DNA of 10,086 nucleotides from JANNAT01 sp043766915 (GTDB lineage: Bacteria; Pseudomonadota; Alphaproteobacteria; Rhodobacterales; Rhodobacteraceae): positions 1-10,086 of the forward strand of contig JAYUHO010000308.1 of the NCBI GenBank assembly GCA_043766915.1. Reading direction: 5' to 3'. The notes beneath the pieces were generated by a model, which saw nothing but the letters and a program-made list of their open reading frames with translations, was not told the origin of the DNA and searched no databases. Below are positions 1 through 6,038 of the stretch, piece by piece. A program made the position numbers and the translations under genes. Position 1 is the first letter of the stretch, and each line of letters begins with the position of its first letter.

Positions 1-139
1 CCACCCGCAGCGCGCCGCTGTCCAATGCCGTCAGGGTCGCCTCGATCGCCTCACGCACCTCCCCTTTGGTGGCCGGGCTGATGCTGTCGCGCGCCTCCCA
101 AGCGGCATCAATAACCGCTTCCAATGCTGCATGTGACAT
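1..139 (-). CDS. dapD: 2,3,4,5-tetrahydropyridine-2,6-dicarboxylate N-succinyltransferase (DapD), N-terminal fragment
   Basis: Only the first 46 codons are in the window; the gene runs off the left edge. The protein begins MSHAALEAVIDAAWEARDSI and continues through SPATKGEVREAIEAT to TALDSGALRV. This matches the helical N-terminal domain of DapD, whose E. coli form has the same AFERRAEITP...ALLDSGALRVAEK pattern. DapD is a cytosolic enzyme that transfers succinyl from succinyl-CoA to tetrahydrodipicolinate in the succinylase branch of lysine and meso-diaminopimelate synthesis. The ATG at 139-137 is preceded by a good purine-rich ribosome site, AGGGGAAAG on the minus strand (154-144), ending 4-5 bases before the start codon. 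The catalytic left-handed beta-helix lies outside the window. The gene is divergent from the LOG-family gene at 336. The identification rests on a short but distinctive stretch. Confidence 0.88.
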   Translation of the reverse strand, partial: MSHAALEAVIDAAWEARDSISPATKGEVREAIEATLTALDSGALRV

Positions 140-241
140 CGCGCTTTCCCCTTACGTCAGCCAATCTTCGCGCCGCTATACCCGGCCCCCGGCGCTGGTG
201 CAACAATCCCGCCTTTCATTCTGGCCCAAATATCCCGGGGA

Positions 242-271
242 AAAGGCCGCAGGCCTTTGGGGCAGCGCCCC
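242..271. repeat. Two adjacent GC-rich hairpins in the dapD / LOG-gene divergent region
   Basis: In the 196-base gap between the divergent dapD and LOG genes are two back-to-back perfect inverted repeats. AAAGGCC (242-248) pairs with GGCCTTT (252-258) around GCA. GGGGC (259-263) pairs with GCCCC (267-271) around AGC. They lie about 65 bases upstream of the LOG-gene start and about 100 bases upstream of dapD, so they are in leader or promoter DNA, not behind a gene. There is no T-run on either side. They could be a dispersed intergenic repeat or a leader structure. I see no clear sigma-70 promoter in the rest of the gap. Confidence 0.55.
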
Positions 272-335
272 CTCTCTTCCCCTTGGCCCCCAAACCCGCT
301 ACGCCTGAACCAACCCGTTGCCCAAAGGCCCCCGC

Positions 336-1163
336 ATGAAAGACGACCCCCGCCCGCATCCGTTCCGCGACAGCACCCAGGATGTGGCTGCCAGCAGGCG
401 TATCCCCGATACGCCGCAAACCCGTGCGCCTGCCTATCGGCTTGCCTTTGCCGACCCCGATTTCATGACGCGCGAAGAGCTGCGGCCCGTGCGATTGCAG
501 TTGGAACTTCTCAAACCGCAAATGATGCTGGATGAACGCGGCATCATCTCGACCGTCGTGCTGTTTGGCGGCGCGCGCATTCCCGATCCCGATCATCTGG
601 ACCGCGCCCGCAGCCCCGCCATGGCCGAGCTTTCGCGCTATTACACCGAAGCGCGGCGCTTTGCCCAAGCCATGACGGAACGCAGTCTGATATCGGACTG
701 CCGCGAAAACGTGATCTGCACAGGCGGCGGGCCCGGCGTGATGGAGGCGGGCAACCGCGGCGCGCATGAGGCGGGCGGCCAAAGCATCGGGCTGAATATC
801 GTGTTGCCGCATGAACAGGCCCCGAACGAATATGTCACGCCGGAACTGTCGTTCAACTTTCACTACTTCGCCATTCGCAAAATGCATTTCCTGATGCGCG
901 CCAAAGCGGTGTGCATCTTTCCCGGCGGGTTTGGCACGCTGGATGAAATGTTTGAATCGCTGACGCTGATCCAGACCGGGCGGATGAAGCCGGTGCCGTT
1001 CTTGCTGTTTGGCCGCGACTGGTGGCAAAAGGTGATCAACTGGACGGCGCTGGCCGAAGCGGGCGTGATCGCGCCGCAAGACCTGAACCTGTTCCAATTC
1101 GTCGAAACCGCCGAAGAGGCGATGGCCGCGATTGATGGATGGCCTGTCGCAAGCGGTGCTTGA
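336..1163 (+). CDS. LOG-family (TIGR00730-like) nucleotide 5'-monophosphate phosphoribohydrolase
   Basis: This 275-residue Rossmann-fold protein belongs to the LOG family, formerly misnamed lysine decarboxylases. Characterised members cleave cytokinin riboside monophosphates or other nucleoside monophosphates to free base and ribose 5-phosphate. Visible motifs are LFGGARIP near residue 77, GGGPGVMEAGNRGA at 130-143 and the signature PGGFGTLDE at 196-204, which holds the conserved catalytic and ribose-phosphate-binding residues. An N-terminal extension of about 65 residues precedes the core, making it longer than the ~190-residue plant-type enzymes, as in the larger bacterial LOG proteins. I chose the ATG at 336 because AAAGG at 324-328 gives a 7-base spacing; a TTG 18 bases upstream is in frame but lacks such a site. 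It is divergent from dapD and converges on the DNA glycosylase gene. The family is secure; the physiological substrate cannot be read from sequence. Confidence 0.9.
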   Translation: MKDDPRPHPFRDSTQDVAASRRIPDTPQTRAPAYRLAFADPDFMTREELRPVRLQLELLKPQMMLDERGIISTVVLFGGARIPDPDHLDRARSPAMAELSRYYTEARRFAQAMTERSLISDCRENVICTGGGPGVMEAGNRGAHEAGGQSIGLNIVLPHEQAPNEYVTPELSFNFHYFAIRKMHFLMRAKAVCIFPGGFGTLDEMFESLTLIQTGRMKPVPFLLFGRDWWQKVINWTALAEAGVIAPQDLNLFQFVETAEEAMAAIDGWPVASGA

Positions 1164-1194
1164 CGTGGCCTGACGTGCTGTCCCCGTTTCGTAG

Positions 1195-1213
1195 GATGGG
1201 CAATCTGCCCATC
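1195..1213. repeat. Perfect 8-bp inverted repeat between convergent genes (REP-like palindrome or bidirectional terminator)
   Basis: GATGGGCA (1195-1202) pairs perfectly with TGCCCATC (1206-1213) across the loop ATC. It sits 32 bases after the LOG-gene stop and about 100 bases after the convergent glycosylase stop, a usual place for a shared terminator. Only three Ts follow on the plus strand, so a classical intrinsic terminator is weak. The leading GTAG plus a GGGCA...TGCCC core resembles a kind of dispersed intergenic palindrome that I associate with proteobacterial genomes; that is from memory and only one clear copy is in this window. The rest of the 1164-1312 gap shows nothing else that I can name. 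Confidence 0.5.
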
Positions 1214-1312
1214 TTTGCCGTCTCGCAACCCAGACGCCGGCCAACCAAACCTGTAGGCGGAATAAAGACGGATTGTAGCACGATTGTAGCAAGCAATTCA
1301 GCGGTCATTTCC

Positions 1313-2530
1313 CTACGGCACTGGCGCCAAAAAGACCTGCATCCACCCCGGCAAAAACTCGACCCTGTCACACCCTGCAAATTGCGCCAACCGGTGCAGC
1401 TCTGCCGCCAGCCGCTGCATCCGCCCCGCCCCCATCGCAACGCCCGCCTCTGGCCAAAACGCCTTAACCCGCAGGATTCGTTCGGATTTATACGCTTTTG
1501 CGTCGATCCGCCCGATGATCCGATCGCCTTCCAGAACCGGGAACACATAGTACCCCCAGCGCCGCTTTGCTTCGGGCACAAAAACCTCGATCCGGTAGTA
1601 AAACCCAAACAAAAACTCGGCCCGCGCCCGGTCGCGCAGGGCGGGGTCGAACGGGGATAAGACTCTAAGCCTTTGTCCACTATCAGGAATTTCTGCGATC
1701 TGATCGGCGATGTCTGGTCGGGCAAGGGCCATTTTCACCGCCCCGCTTGCCCCCGCTACTGCAATCTCAACCACCTCTCCCCGCGCCAAAGCCCCCTGCG
1801 CCCATGTCTTGACCGCCCCGATTTCCACCGCATTCCAATAGGCCTGCACTTCGGACACAGTGGCGAAGCCCAACTGATCGAGGGCTGAACCGCAGGCCCA
1901 TAACACCATGTTTTCATGCGATATATCTGCGCCATGATGCAGATCGGGAATCACCCGTTCTGCCAGATCATAGACCTTTTGAAACCCGTCCCGCCCCGCG
2001 ATGGCCAGTTGCCCCGTTCGCCACAGCCATTCAAGCGCTGTTTTCGACGGGTGCCAATCCCACCACCCCCCTTTGCTGCGCGGCTCATCCTGGCCAAAGT
2101 CGGAACTGGTCACCGGGCCATGATCGTCGATGCGGCGCAAAATGGTGTCGAACTGCGTCTCATACCCCTCCCGAAACCAGCGGTGCCAGTTGCCGCGCAG
2201 CCGGGCGGTATCGCGCGCAAACCGATGTTTCCAATAGGGAAAAGTCGCCACCGGCAGGATCGACGCATCATGCGTCCAGTGTTCCCACAGGTGGCGGTCA
2301 GTTTCCAGAAGATGTTTCAGCGCGGCAGGCTGATAGCTTTGCCGCCTGCTGAACAAGATCATATGGTGCGCCCGTTCCACGGTATTTATGCTGTCCACCT
2401 GCACAAACCCGATGCGGGTGATCAGATCAGCCAAAGCCGCCCCCTGTGCCGGGCCGGTTGGGGGTTCGATCAGCGCATGGCGGTGCAGAAACAATCGACG
2501 TGCGGCAAGGTTTGAAAGTGTTAATCCCAT
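1313..2530 (-). CDS. AlkZ/YcaQ-like interstrand-crosslink DNA glycosylase (winged-helix HTH_42 family)
   Basis: The 405-residue product matches the HTH_42 (formerly DUF1006) family, whose characterised members are the Streptomyces glycosylase AlkZ and E. coli YcaQ. They excise alkylated bases and unhook DNA interstrand crosslinks using three tandem winged-helix domains. The key motif is GFVQVDSINTVERAHHMILFSR-like at residues 41-62. It contains Gln-Val-Asp at 44-46, the Q-phi-D catalytic form reported for the YcaQ-like branch; AlkZ itself has Q-phi-Q. Further family landmarks are WEHWTHDASILP at 82-93, LSPFDPALRDR near 291-301 and GYYVFPVLEGDRIIGRIDAKA at 326-345. Full-length by family standards and uninterrupted. 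The ATG at 2530 is the first in frame and gives the typical start with the LxxLxLxRL-like helix. Its strand matches the desaturase upstream, but a 139-base gap suggests separate transcription. Confidence 0.87.
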   Translation of the reverse strand: MGLTLSNLAARRLFLHRHALIEPPTGPAQGAALADLITRIGFVQVDSINTVERAHHMILFSRRQSYQPAALKHLLETDRHLWEHWTHDASILPVATFPYWKHRFARDTARLRGNWHRWFREGYETQFDTILRRIDDHGPVTSSDFGQDEPRSKGGWWDWHPSKTALEWLWRTGQLAIAGRDGFQKVYDLAERVIPDLHHGADISHENMVLWACGSALDQLGFATVSEVQAYWNAVEIGAVKTWAQGALARGEVVEIAVAGASGAVKMALARPDIADQIAEIPDSGQRLRVLSPFDPALRDRARAEFLFGFYYRIEVFVPEAKRRWGYYVFPVLEGDRIIGRIDAKAYKSERILRVKAFWPEAGVAMGAGRMQRLAAELHRLAQFAGCDRVEFLPGWMQVFLAPVP

Positions 2531-2596
2531 GCGCGTATGGGTAGCATTTCACACCCAAGCGTCAATTCCTTAACCGGCATCACCGCGATCAGTTGA

Positions 2597-2622
2597 CAGG
2601 CTACACAGCATTTTTCAGCCTG
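2597..2622. other. Weak inverted repeat in the glycosylase/desaturase gap
   Basis: CAGGCT (2597-2602) pairs with AGCCTG (2617-2622) around a 14-base loop containing five Ts. It lies about 50 bases after the desaturase stop on the minus strand and about 65 bases upstream of the glycosylase start. It could be a poor terminator for the desaturase, but no T-run follows the stem on the minus strand. Recorded mainly to describe this gap; nothing else there is convincing. Confidence 0.25.
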
Positions 2623-2669
2623 TTTGGCTAAAGGTAAAATGTTGTGCAGATGGTGCAGCCCAATCGCCT

Positions 2670-3713
2670 TTACGCCGCGCCGTATATCTTGCGGGCCTCA
2701 CGGAACGACATCAGCCGTTTGGTCTTTTCATCCCACAAATGCAGGCGCACGGATTTCAGGCTTTGCAAAATCGTCAGCCGCTGCGAATCCGCCAGGGCGC
2801 GATGATCGCGCAGCACTTCGGTCAGCCGGTAAAACGGGATGCGGCTGTACAGATGATGCACATGATGAATGCCGATATTGGCAGTGAACCAGCGCAAGGG
2901 CGCGGGCAACACATAGTGCGAACTTCCCGTCAGCGCCGCATCGTGCAATTGCCATTCGTCGGCTTGCGCCCAGTGGGTTTCTTCAAACTGGTGCTGCACA
3001 TAAAACAGCCAGACCCCGATGGTCGCCGCGATCAGTGTAGTAGGGATATAGATCAACAACACCGGCACCAGCCCGCCTATCCAGATCATAACCGTCAACC
3101 CGATGGCGATCATCGCGTTGGTGCCCATAGCCGATGTCCAATAGCGCCAGCCCGATTTCATCAGACCCAGCGGCAAGCGGTTTTGCAGGATGAACAGATA
3201 ACTGGGGCCAAGCACAAACAACACGACCGGGTTGCGGTAAAACCTGTAAACTGCCCGGCCGACCCAAGTCCGCGCGCGATATTCCTCTACCGTCAGCGTC
3301 AGCACATCGCCGATGCCGCGCTTGTCCAGATTGCCATGGTGCGAATGGTGGATCGCATGGGTGCGCCGCCACACGTCATAGGGTGTCAGAGTAAGCACGC
3401 CCAAACAGCGGCCCACCCAATCCTGAAGCCTGCGATTGTTGAAATATGACGCATGGCCGCAATCATGCTGGATCACGAATATCCGCACAAGGAAGGCCCC
3501 GTTCAACACCGCCAGCCCAAAGGCCAACCAATAGCTGATCGACAAGGATATCCAGGCCAGCACCCACAGCATCAGGAACGGCACCAGTGTGGCCATCAGT
3601 TCAAACACCGACCGCCATGTCGATGGCTCACGGTAATGCGCCAGCACCTGAACCCAATCACGGGCCGAACGCTTTTCCGCCTCGGTGGGCGAAGCCTTGT
3701 CGTTAGATGTCAT
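2670..3713 (-). CDS. Membrane fatty acid desaturase (acyl-lipid type)
   Basis: The 347-residue protein is an integral-membrane di-iron fatty acid desaturase, which introduces a double bond into acyl chains using oxygen and an electron donor such as ferredoxin or cytochrome b5. The three histidine boxes are clear: HDCGH at 83-87, HAIHHSHH at 119-126 and HHVHH at 283-287, with extra histidines H241 and H247 in QHQFEETHW. Hydrophobic stretches at about 40-80, 160-180 and 200-240 fit four membrane segments in two hairpins. The closing pattern HHVHHLYSRIPFYRLTEVL resembles Delta12/omega-type acyl-lipid desaturases, but regioselectivity cannot be read from sequence. I chose the ATG at 3713, preceded by AGGG with 8-base spacing. 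In-frame starts at 3755 (ATG) and 3761 (GTG) would add 14-16 basic, low-complexity residues and lack a ribosome site. Transcription probably begins in the 163-base gap after rlmN. Confidence 0.9.
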   Translation of the reverse strand: MTSNDKASPTEAEKRSARDWVQVLAHYREPSTWRSVFELMATLVPFLMLWVLAWISLSISYWLAFGLAVLNGAFLVRIFVIQHDCGHASYFNNRRLQDWVGRCLGVLTLTPYDVWRRTHAIHHSHHGNLDKRGIGDVLTLTVEEYRARTWVGRAVYRFYRNPVVLFVLGPSYLFILQNRLPLGLMKSGWRYWTSAMGTNAMIAIGLTVMIWIGGLVPVLLIYIPTTLIAATIGVWLFYVQHQFEETHWAQADEWQLHDAALTGSSHYVLPAPLRWFTANIGIHHVHHLYSRIPFYRLTEVLRDHRALADSQRLTILQSLKSVRLHLWDEKTKRLMSFREARKIYGAA

Positions 3714-3791
3714 TCGATTTGCCCTAATGGCCGATCCCGGTCTTTTTGCCGGCATGGCCACGACGCATTCATGGCGTCTTCGTGTTGGTTG

Positions 3792-3814
3792 GGCTTTGCG
3801 GACATCGCAAAGCC
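3792..3814. repeat. Perfect 9-bp stem-loop between rlmN and the desaturase gene
   Basis: GGCTTTGCG (3792-3800) and CGCAAAGCC (3806-3814) form a perfect 9-bp stem around the loop GACAT. It lies 63 bases past the rlmN stop and about 79 bases upstream of the desaturase start, both on the minus strand. No T-run follows on either strand, so a Rho-independent terminator is not well supported. A 5'-leader structure for the desaturase or an mRNA-stabilising 3' end for rlmN are alternatives. Confidence 0.5.
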
Positions 3815-3829
3815 GTCTGTGCTATTGGC

Positions 3830-3852
3830 TGCATTGTGTCGGGGACAATGCA
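3830..3852. promoter_or_regulatory. Dyad TGCATTGT-N7-ACAATGCA upstream of the desaturase: candidate operator
   Basis: TGCATTGT (3830-3837) and ACAATGCA (3845-3852) are perfect inverted half-sites, 15 bases apart centre to centre, separated by GTCGGGG. They lie 25 bases after the rlmN stop and about 117 bases upstream of the desaturase ATG. Equal AT-containing half-sites with a short spacer fit a dimeric regulator site as well as a hairpin. Desaturase genes are commonly controlled transcriptionally, but no regulator can be named from the site. Confidence 0.4.
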
Positions 3853-3876
3853 ACGCCAAATCTGTTCTGTGAAGAG

Positions 3877-5037
3877 TCAATCTGCACGCGCCGACTTGCG
3901 ATGCTTTTCTGTCGCAGATTTCAACTGTCCACAGGCCGCCATGATATCTTCACCGCGCGGGGTGCGGATCGGGCTGGCATAGCCGGCGTTATAGATAATA
4001 TCCGCAAAGGCATGGATGCGGTTGCCCGAGGAACGTTTATAAGGCGCGCCGGGCCATTCGTTGAATGGGATCAGATTTACCTTGGCGGGAATACCGCGCA
4101 ACAAATCCACCAGCCGATGCGCGTCTTCTTTGCTGTCATTCACCCCGTCCAGCATCACATATTCAAAAGTGATGCGTTCAGAATTCGACACGCCCGGATA
4201 GTTGCGCAGCGCATCCAGCAGGGTGGCGATGTTCCACTTTTTGTTGATCGGCACCAGCGTGTCGCGCACGGCATCCGTGGTGGCGTGAAACGAAACCGCC
4301 AGCAGACACCCGATTTCGGTGGCCGTGCGGGCAATTTCGGGCACCACACCGCTGGTAGACAGCGTGATGCGGCGGCGGCCAAGGGCGATGCCTTCGTTGT
4401 CCATCACCACGCGTATGCCGTCGCGCACGTTTTCGAAATTATAAAGCGGCTCACCCATTCCCATCAGCACGACGTTAGAGATCAGCCGGGTGTCGATCCG
4501 TTGCCCGCCCTGCACAGGCCATTCGCCCAGATCATCCCGCGCCAGCATCACCTGTCCGACGATTTCTGACGCCGTCAGATTGCGCACCAATTTTTGCGTG
4601 CCGGTATGGCAAAACGAGCAGGTCAGCGTGCAGCCGACCTGGCTGGAAATGCACAGCGTGCCCCGATCGGTTTCGGGGATATAGACCACTTCCACCTCGT
4701 GCCCGCCTGCGATGCGCACCAGATATTTACGGGTGCCGTCGGTGCTGATCTGTCGGGTGACCACTTGCGGGATTTCAATGGTGAAATGATCGGCCAACAG
4801 CATGCGATAGTCTTTGGCCAGATTGGTCATCGCCGCAAAATCACGCACGCCCCAGTGATAAAGCCACTGCCACAGCTGCCCAAGGCGCATTTTAACCTGA
4901 CGTTCTGCGGTGCCTGCCGTCAGCAGGGCCTCGCGCAACTGTTCGCGCGTCAGCCCGATGAGGTTGATCTTGCCCCCTTCGGGCAGCTTGCGCGGCAGGG
5001 TCAGCACGTCTTGGGTGATCGGCGCGGTCGGGGTCAT
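3877..5037 (-). CDS. rlmN: Dual-specificity RNA methyltransferase RlmN (23S rRNA A2503 / tRNA A37 C2-methyl)
   Basis: The 386-residue protein is the radical-SAM enzyme that methylates C2 of adenosine 2503 in 23S rRNA and A37 in some tRNAs, acting in the cytosol. The iron-sulphur motif CxxxCxxC is at 136-143 (CTLTCSFC) in the expected context SSQVGCTLTCSFCHTG. GMGEP at 193-197 and the SAM-binding RRRITLSTSG at 221-230 follow. LIPFNEWPGAPYKRSS at 322-337 and the C-terminal AACGQL hold the second catalytic cysteine, C369, which carries the methyl group. Length is normal. The start ATG at 5037 is the first in frame; GGA about 10 bases upstream is only a weak ribosome site. ialB lies upstream on the same strand, separated by a 298-base hairpin-rich gap, so co-transcription is uncertain. 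The last residues (KHRKSARAD) are a variable tail. Confidence 0.96.
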   Translation of the reverse strand: MTPTAPITQDVLTLPRKLPEGGKINLIGLTREQLREALLTAGTAERQVKMRLGQLWQWLYHWGVRDFAAMTNLAKDYRMLLADHFTIEIPQVVTRQISTDGTRKYLVRIAGGHEVEVVYIPETDRGTLCISSQVGCTLTCSFCHTGTQKLVRNLTASEIVGQVMLARDDLGEWPVQGGQRIDTRLISNVVLMGMGEPLYNFENVRDGIRVVMDNEGIALGRRRITLSTSGVVPEIARTATEIGCLLAVSFHATTDAVRDTLVPINKKWNIATLLDALRNYPGVSNSERITFEYVMLDGVNDSKEDAHRLVDLLRGIPAKVNLIPFNEWPGAPYKRSSGNRIHAFADIIYNAGYASPIRTPRGEDIMAACGQLKSATEKHRKSARAD

Positions 5038-5153
5038 GGGGGGTCCAGTGCAGGTATCAGCCGCTCATATAGGGGATCAGTTGATAAAACAAAACCATTT
5101 GCACGGGAACGTGTGGCAGGGGTTGGGGGGGGCGGCCTTCTTGAGCTTATCTA

Positions 5154-5197
5154 GGGACCGCATCTGACAGCTTTCCGGGGGAAAGCTGTGCGGTCCC
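5154..5197. repeat. 44-base two-step hairpin in the rlmN/ialB gap
   Basis: The outer arm GGGACCGCA (5154-5162) pairs with TGCGGTCCC (5189-5197). The inner arm CAGCTTTCC (5168-5176) pairs with GGAAAGCTG (5180-5188) around GGG. A five-base bulge TCTGA (5163-5167) is on one side only, giving 18 perfect base pairs. It lies upstream of rlmN and downstream of ialB on their shared strand. No T-run adjoins it. This is the largest of four inverted repeats in this 298-base gap, which holds no gene. Confidence 0.6.
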
Positions 5198-5228
5198 TTG
5201 CCCAAAGGCGCAAGCCGTCGGGCAAGGG
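5195..5228. repeat. 9-bp stem overlapping the preceding hairpin, with a GCAA-capped inner stem
   Basis: CCCTTGCCC (5195-5203) pairs with GGGCAAGGG (5220-5228). The 16-base loop contains GGC-GCAA-GCC (5207-5216), a small stem capped by a GNRA-type tetraloop when read on the plus strand. Its left arm shares three bases (5195-5197) with the right arm of the 44-base hairpin, so the two cannot be fully formed together. Confidence 0.5.
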
Positions 5229-5232
5229 CGGA

Positions 5233-5256
5233 CTGATTTGACGCGTATCAAATCAG
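5233..5256. repeat. 9-bp AT-rich inverted repeat with CGCGTA loop
   Basis: CTGATTTGA (5233-5241) pairs perfectly with TCAAATCAG (5248-5256) around CGCGTA. A plus-strand A-run (5261-5268) follows shortly after. On the minus strand this A-run is a T-run that precedes the hairpin, so the order is wrong for an intrinsic terminator of ialB. It could be a regulator site for rlmN or part of a composite dispersed repeat with the two preceding hairpins. Confidence 0.5.
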
Positions 5257-5294
5257 CCAAGAAAAAAAGAATTAAACCAGAAAAGTCAGATACC

Positions 5295-5311
5295 CCAGAC
5301 CGTTCGTCTGG
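5295..5311 (-). terminator. Possible weak terminator of the ialB-like gene
   Basis: On the minus strand CCAGAC and GTCTGG form a 6-bp stem with a 5-base loop about 25 bases after the ialB stop at 5336. It is followed by scattered Ts (CTTTTCTGG, then TTTTTTTCTT about 25 bases further on). The stem is short and the nearest T-run is not adjacent, so termination here is uncertain. Confidence 0.3.
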
Positions 5312-5335
5312 CGTTTGCATCGCCGCGTCACCGGA

Positions 5336-5857
5336 TCACTTACACCGTTTGGCGGCCTCTTCCATCGCGGCGGTAAAGCCGCGCAGACTGAAGGTGTCTT
5401 TGGTCTGGGTGCCCTTGCCGGATTTGCCCGTCAAGATCGCCCCACCGCCCTTTTTCATCGCCGCCAGAACCGCTGCGTCATCGTCGGCGTTTGCAGGCCA
5501 GGCCCATTCGCCATCGCTCAACATCTCAAAGCTGCTGCCATCAATGTCGATCTTGACGGTCGATCCACCCGCAAACGGATAGCCGCCGGAAAACGAAACT
5601 TCGCCCTTGGCTCCACCGGCGCGGTAAGTCACGAACAACAAAATATCGCCGCGCCGCACCGATGCGGGCTGCCCGTCACGGGTGTTCAAGGTTTCACGCG
5701 GACTGGACACCCCCCAACATTCTTTGGGGTTTTCTTCAGTAAACACGCTCCAATCGGTTTTGGTCGCGACGTTATTGGTGGATTCCTGTGCAAACGCCCC
5801 GGACCCCATCACCATCATCAGCGCAACGCCCGTTGCGCGCATCGTCCAGCGTGTCAT
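5336..5857 (-). CDS. Invasion-associated locus B (IalB) family periplasmic protein
   Basis: A 173-residue secreted protein. The N-terminus MTRWTMRATGVALMMVMG... has a basic start, a hydrophobic core and the signal-peptidase site AFA|QES after residue 23, so the mature protein should be periplasmic. The body (WSVFTEENPKECWGVSSP at 36-53, LLFVTYR near 73-79, GEVSFSGGYPF at 85-95, KGTQTKDTFSLRGFTAA at 148-164) matches the IalB family (PF06776). The Bartonella founding member is linked to erythrocyte invasion, but in free-living alphaproteobacteria the role is unknown and the name should not be read as virulence. The only two cysteines, C47 and C172, could form a disulfide after export. The start ATG at 5857 follows GGAGG with a 10-base spacing. 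It is divergent from the asparaginase gene and lies upstream of rlmN on the same strand. Confidence 0.87.
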   Translation of the reverse strand: MTRWTMRATGVALMMVMGSGAFAQESTNNVATKTDWSVFTEENPKECWGVSSPRETLNTRDGQPASVRRGDILLFVTYRAGGAKGEVSFSGGYPFAGGSTVKIDIDGSSFEMLSDGEWAWPANADDDAAVLAAMKKGGGAILTGKSGKGTQTKDTFSLRGFTAAMEEAAKRCK

Positions 5858-6038
5858 ATGTCTACAGCCTCCAAGCTGCTGTTGCCTCTGCCCGACTATC
5901 GCCGCTTGAACTGCGGGTTTTGCTATAGCACGGCGCGGTTACACTCGATATGTCCTGCATAACCCAAATGGATCGATCCGGGAAAGCCCCGCAAGACCAA
6001 AACGGGCAGAAAATCGCGCATATGTGACGGAGAATGGC

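Noticed and set aside
216..1292. Long minus-strand open frame (358 codons) opposite the LOG gene
   Set aside because: It is antisense to a clear LOG-family gene and its translation is Arg/His/Ala-rich low-complexity without family motifs. High GC produces such open antisense frames.
1139..2515. Plus-strand frames of 173 and 199 codons within the glycosylase gene
   Set aside because: Pro/Arg-rich shadows antisense to a well-conserved protein; no ribosome site or family motif.
3685..4569. 294-codon plus-strand open frame over the 3' half of rlmN
   Set aside because: It lies antisense to conserved RlmN sequence, has no recognisable motifs and is a codon-structure shadow.
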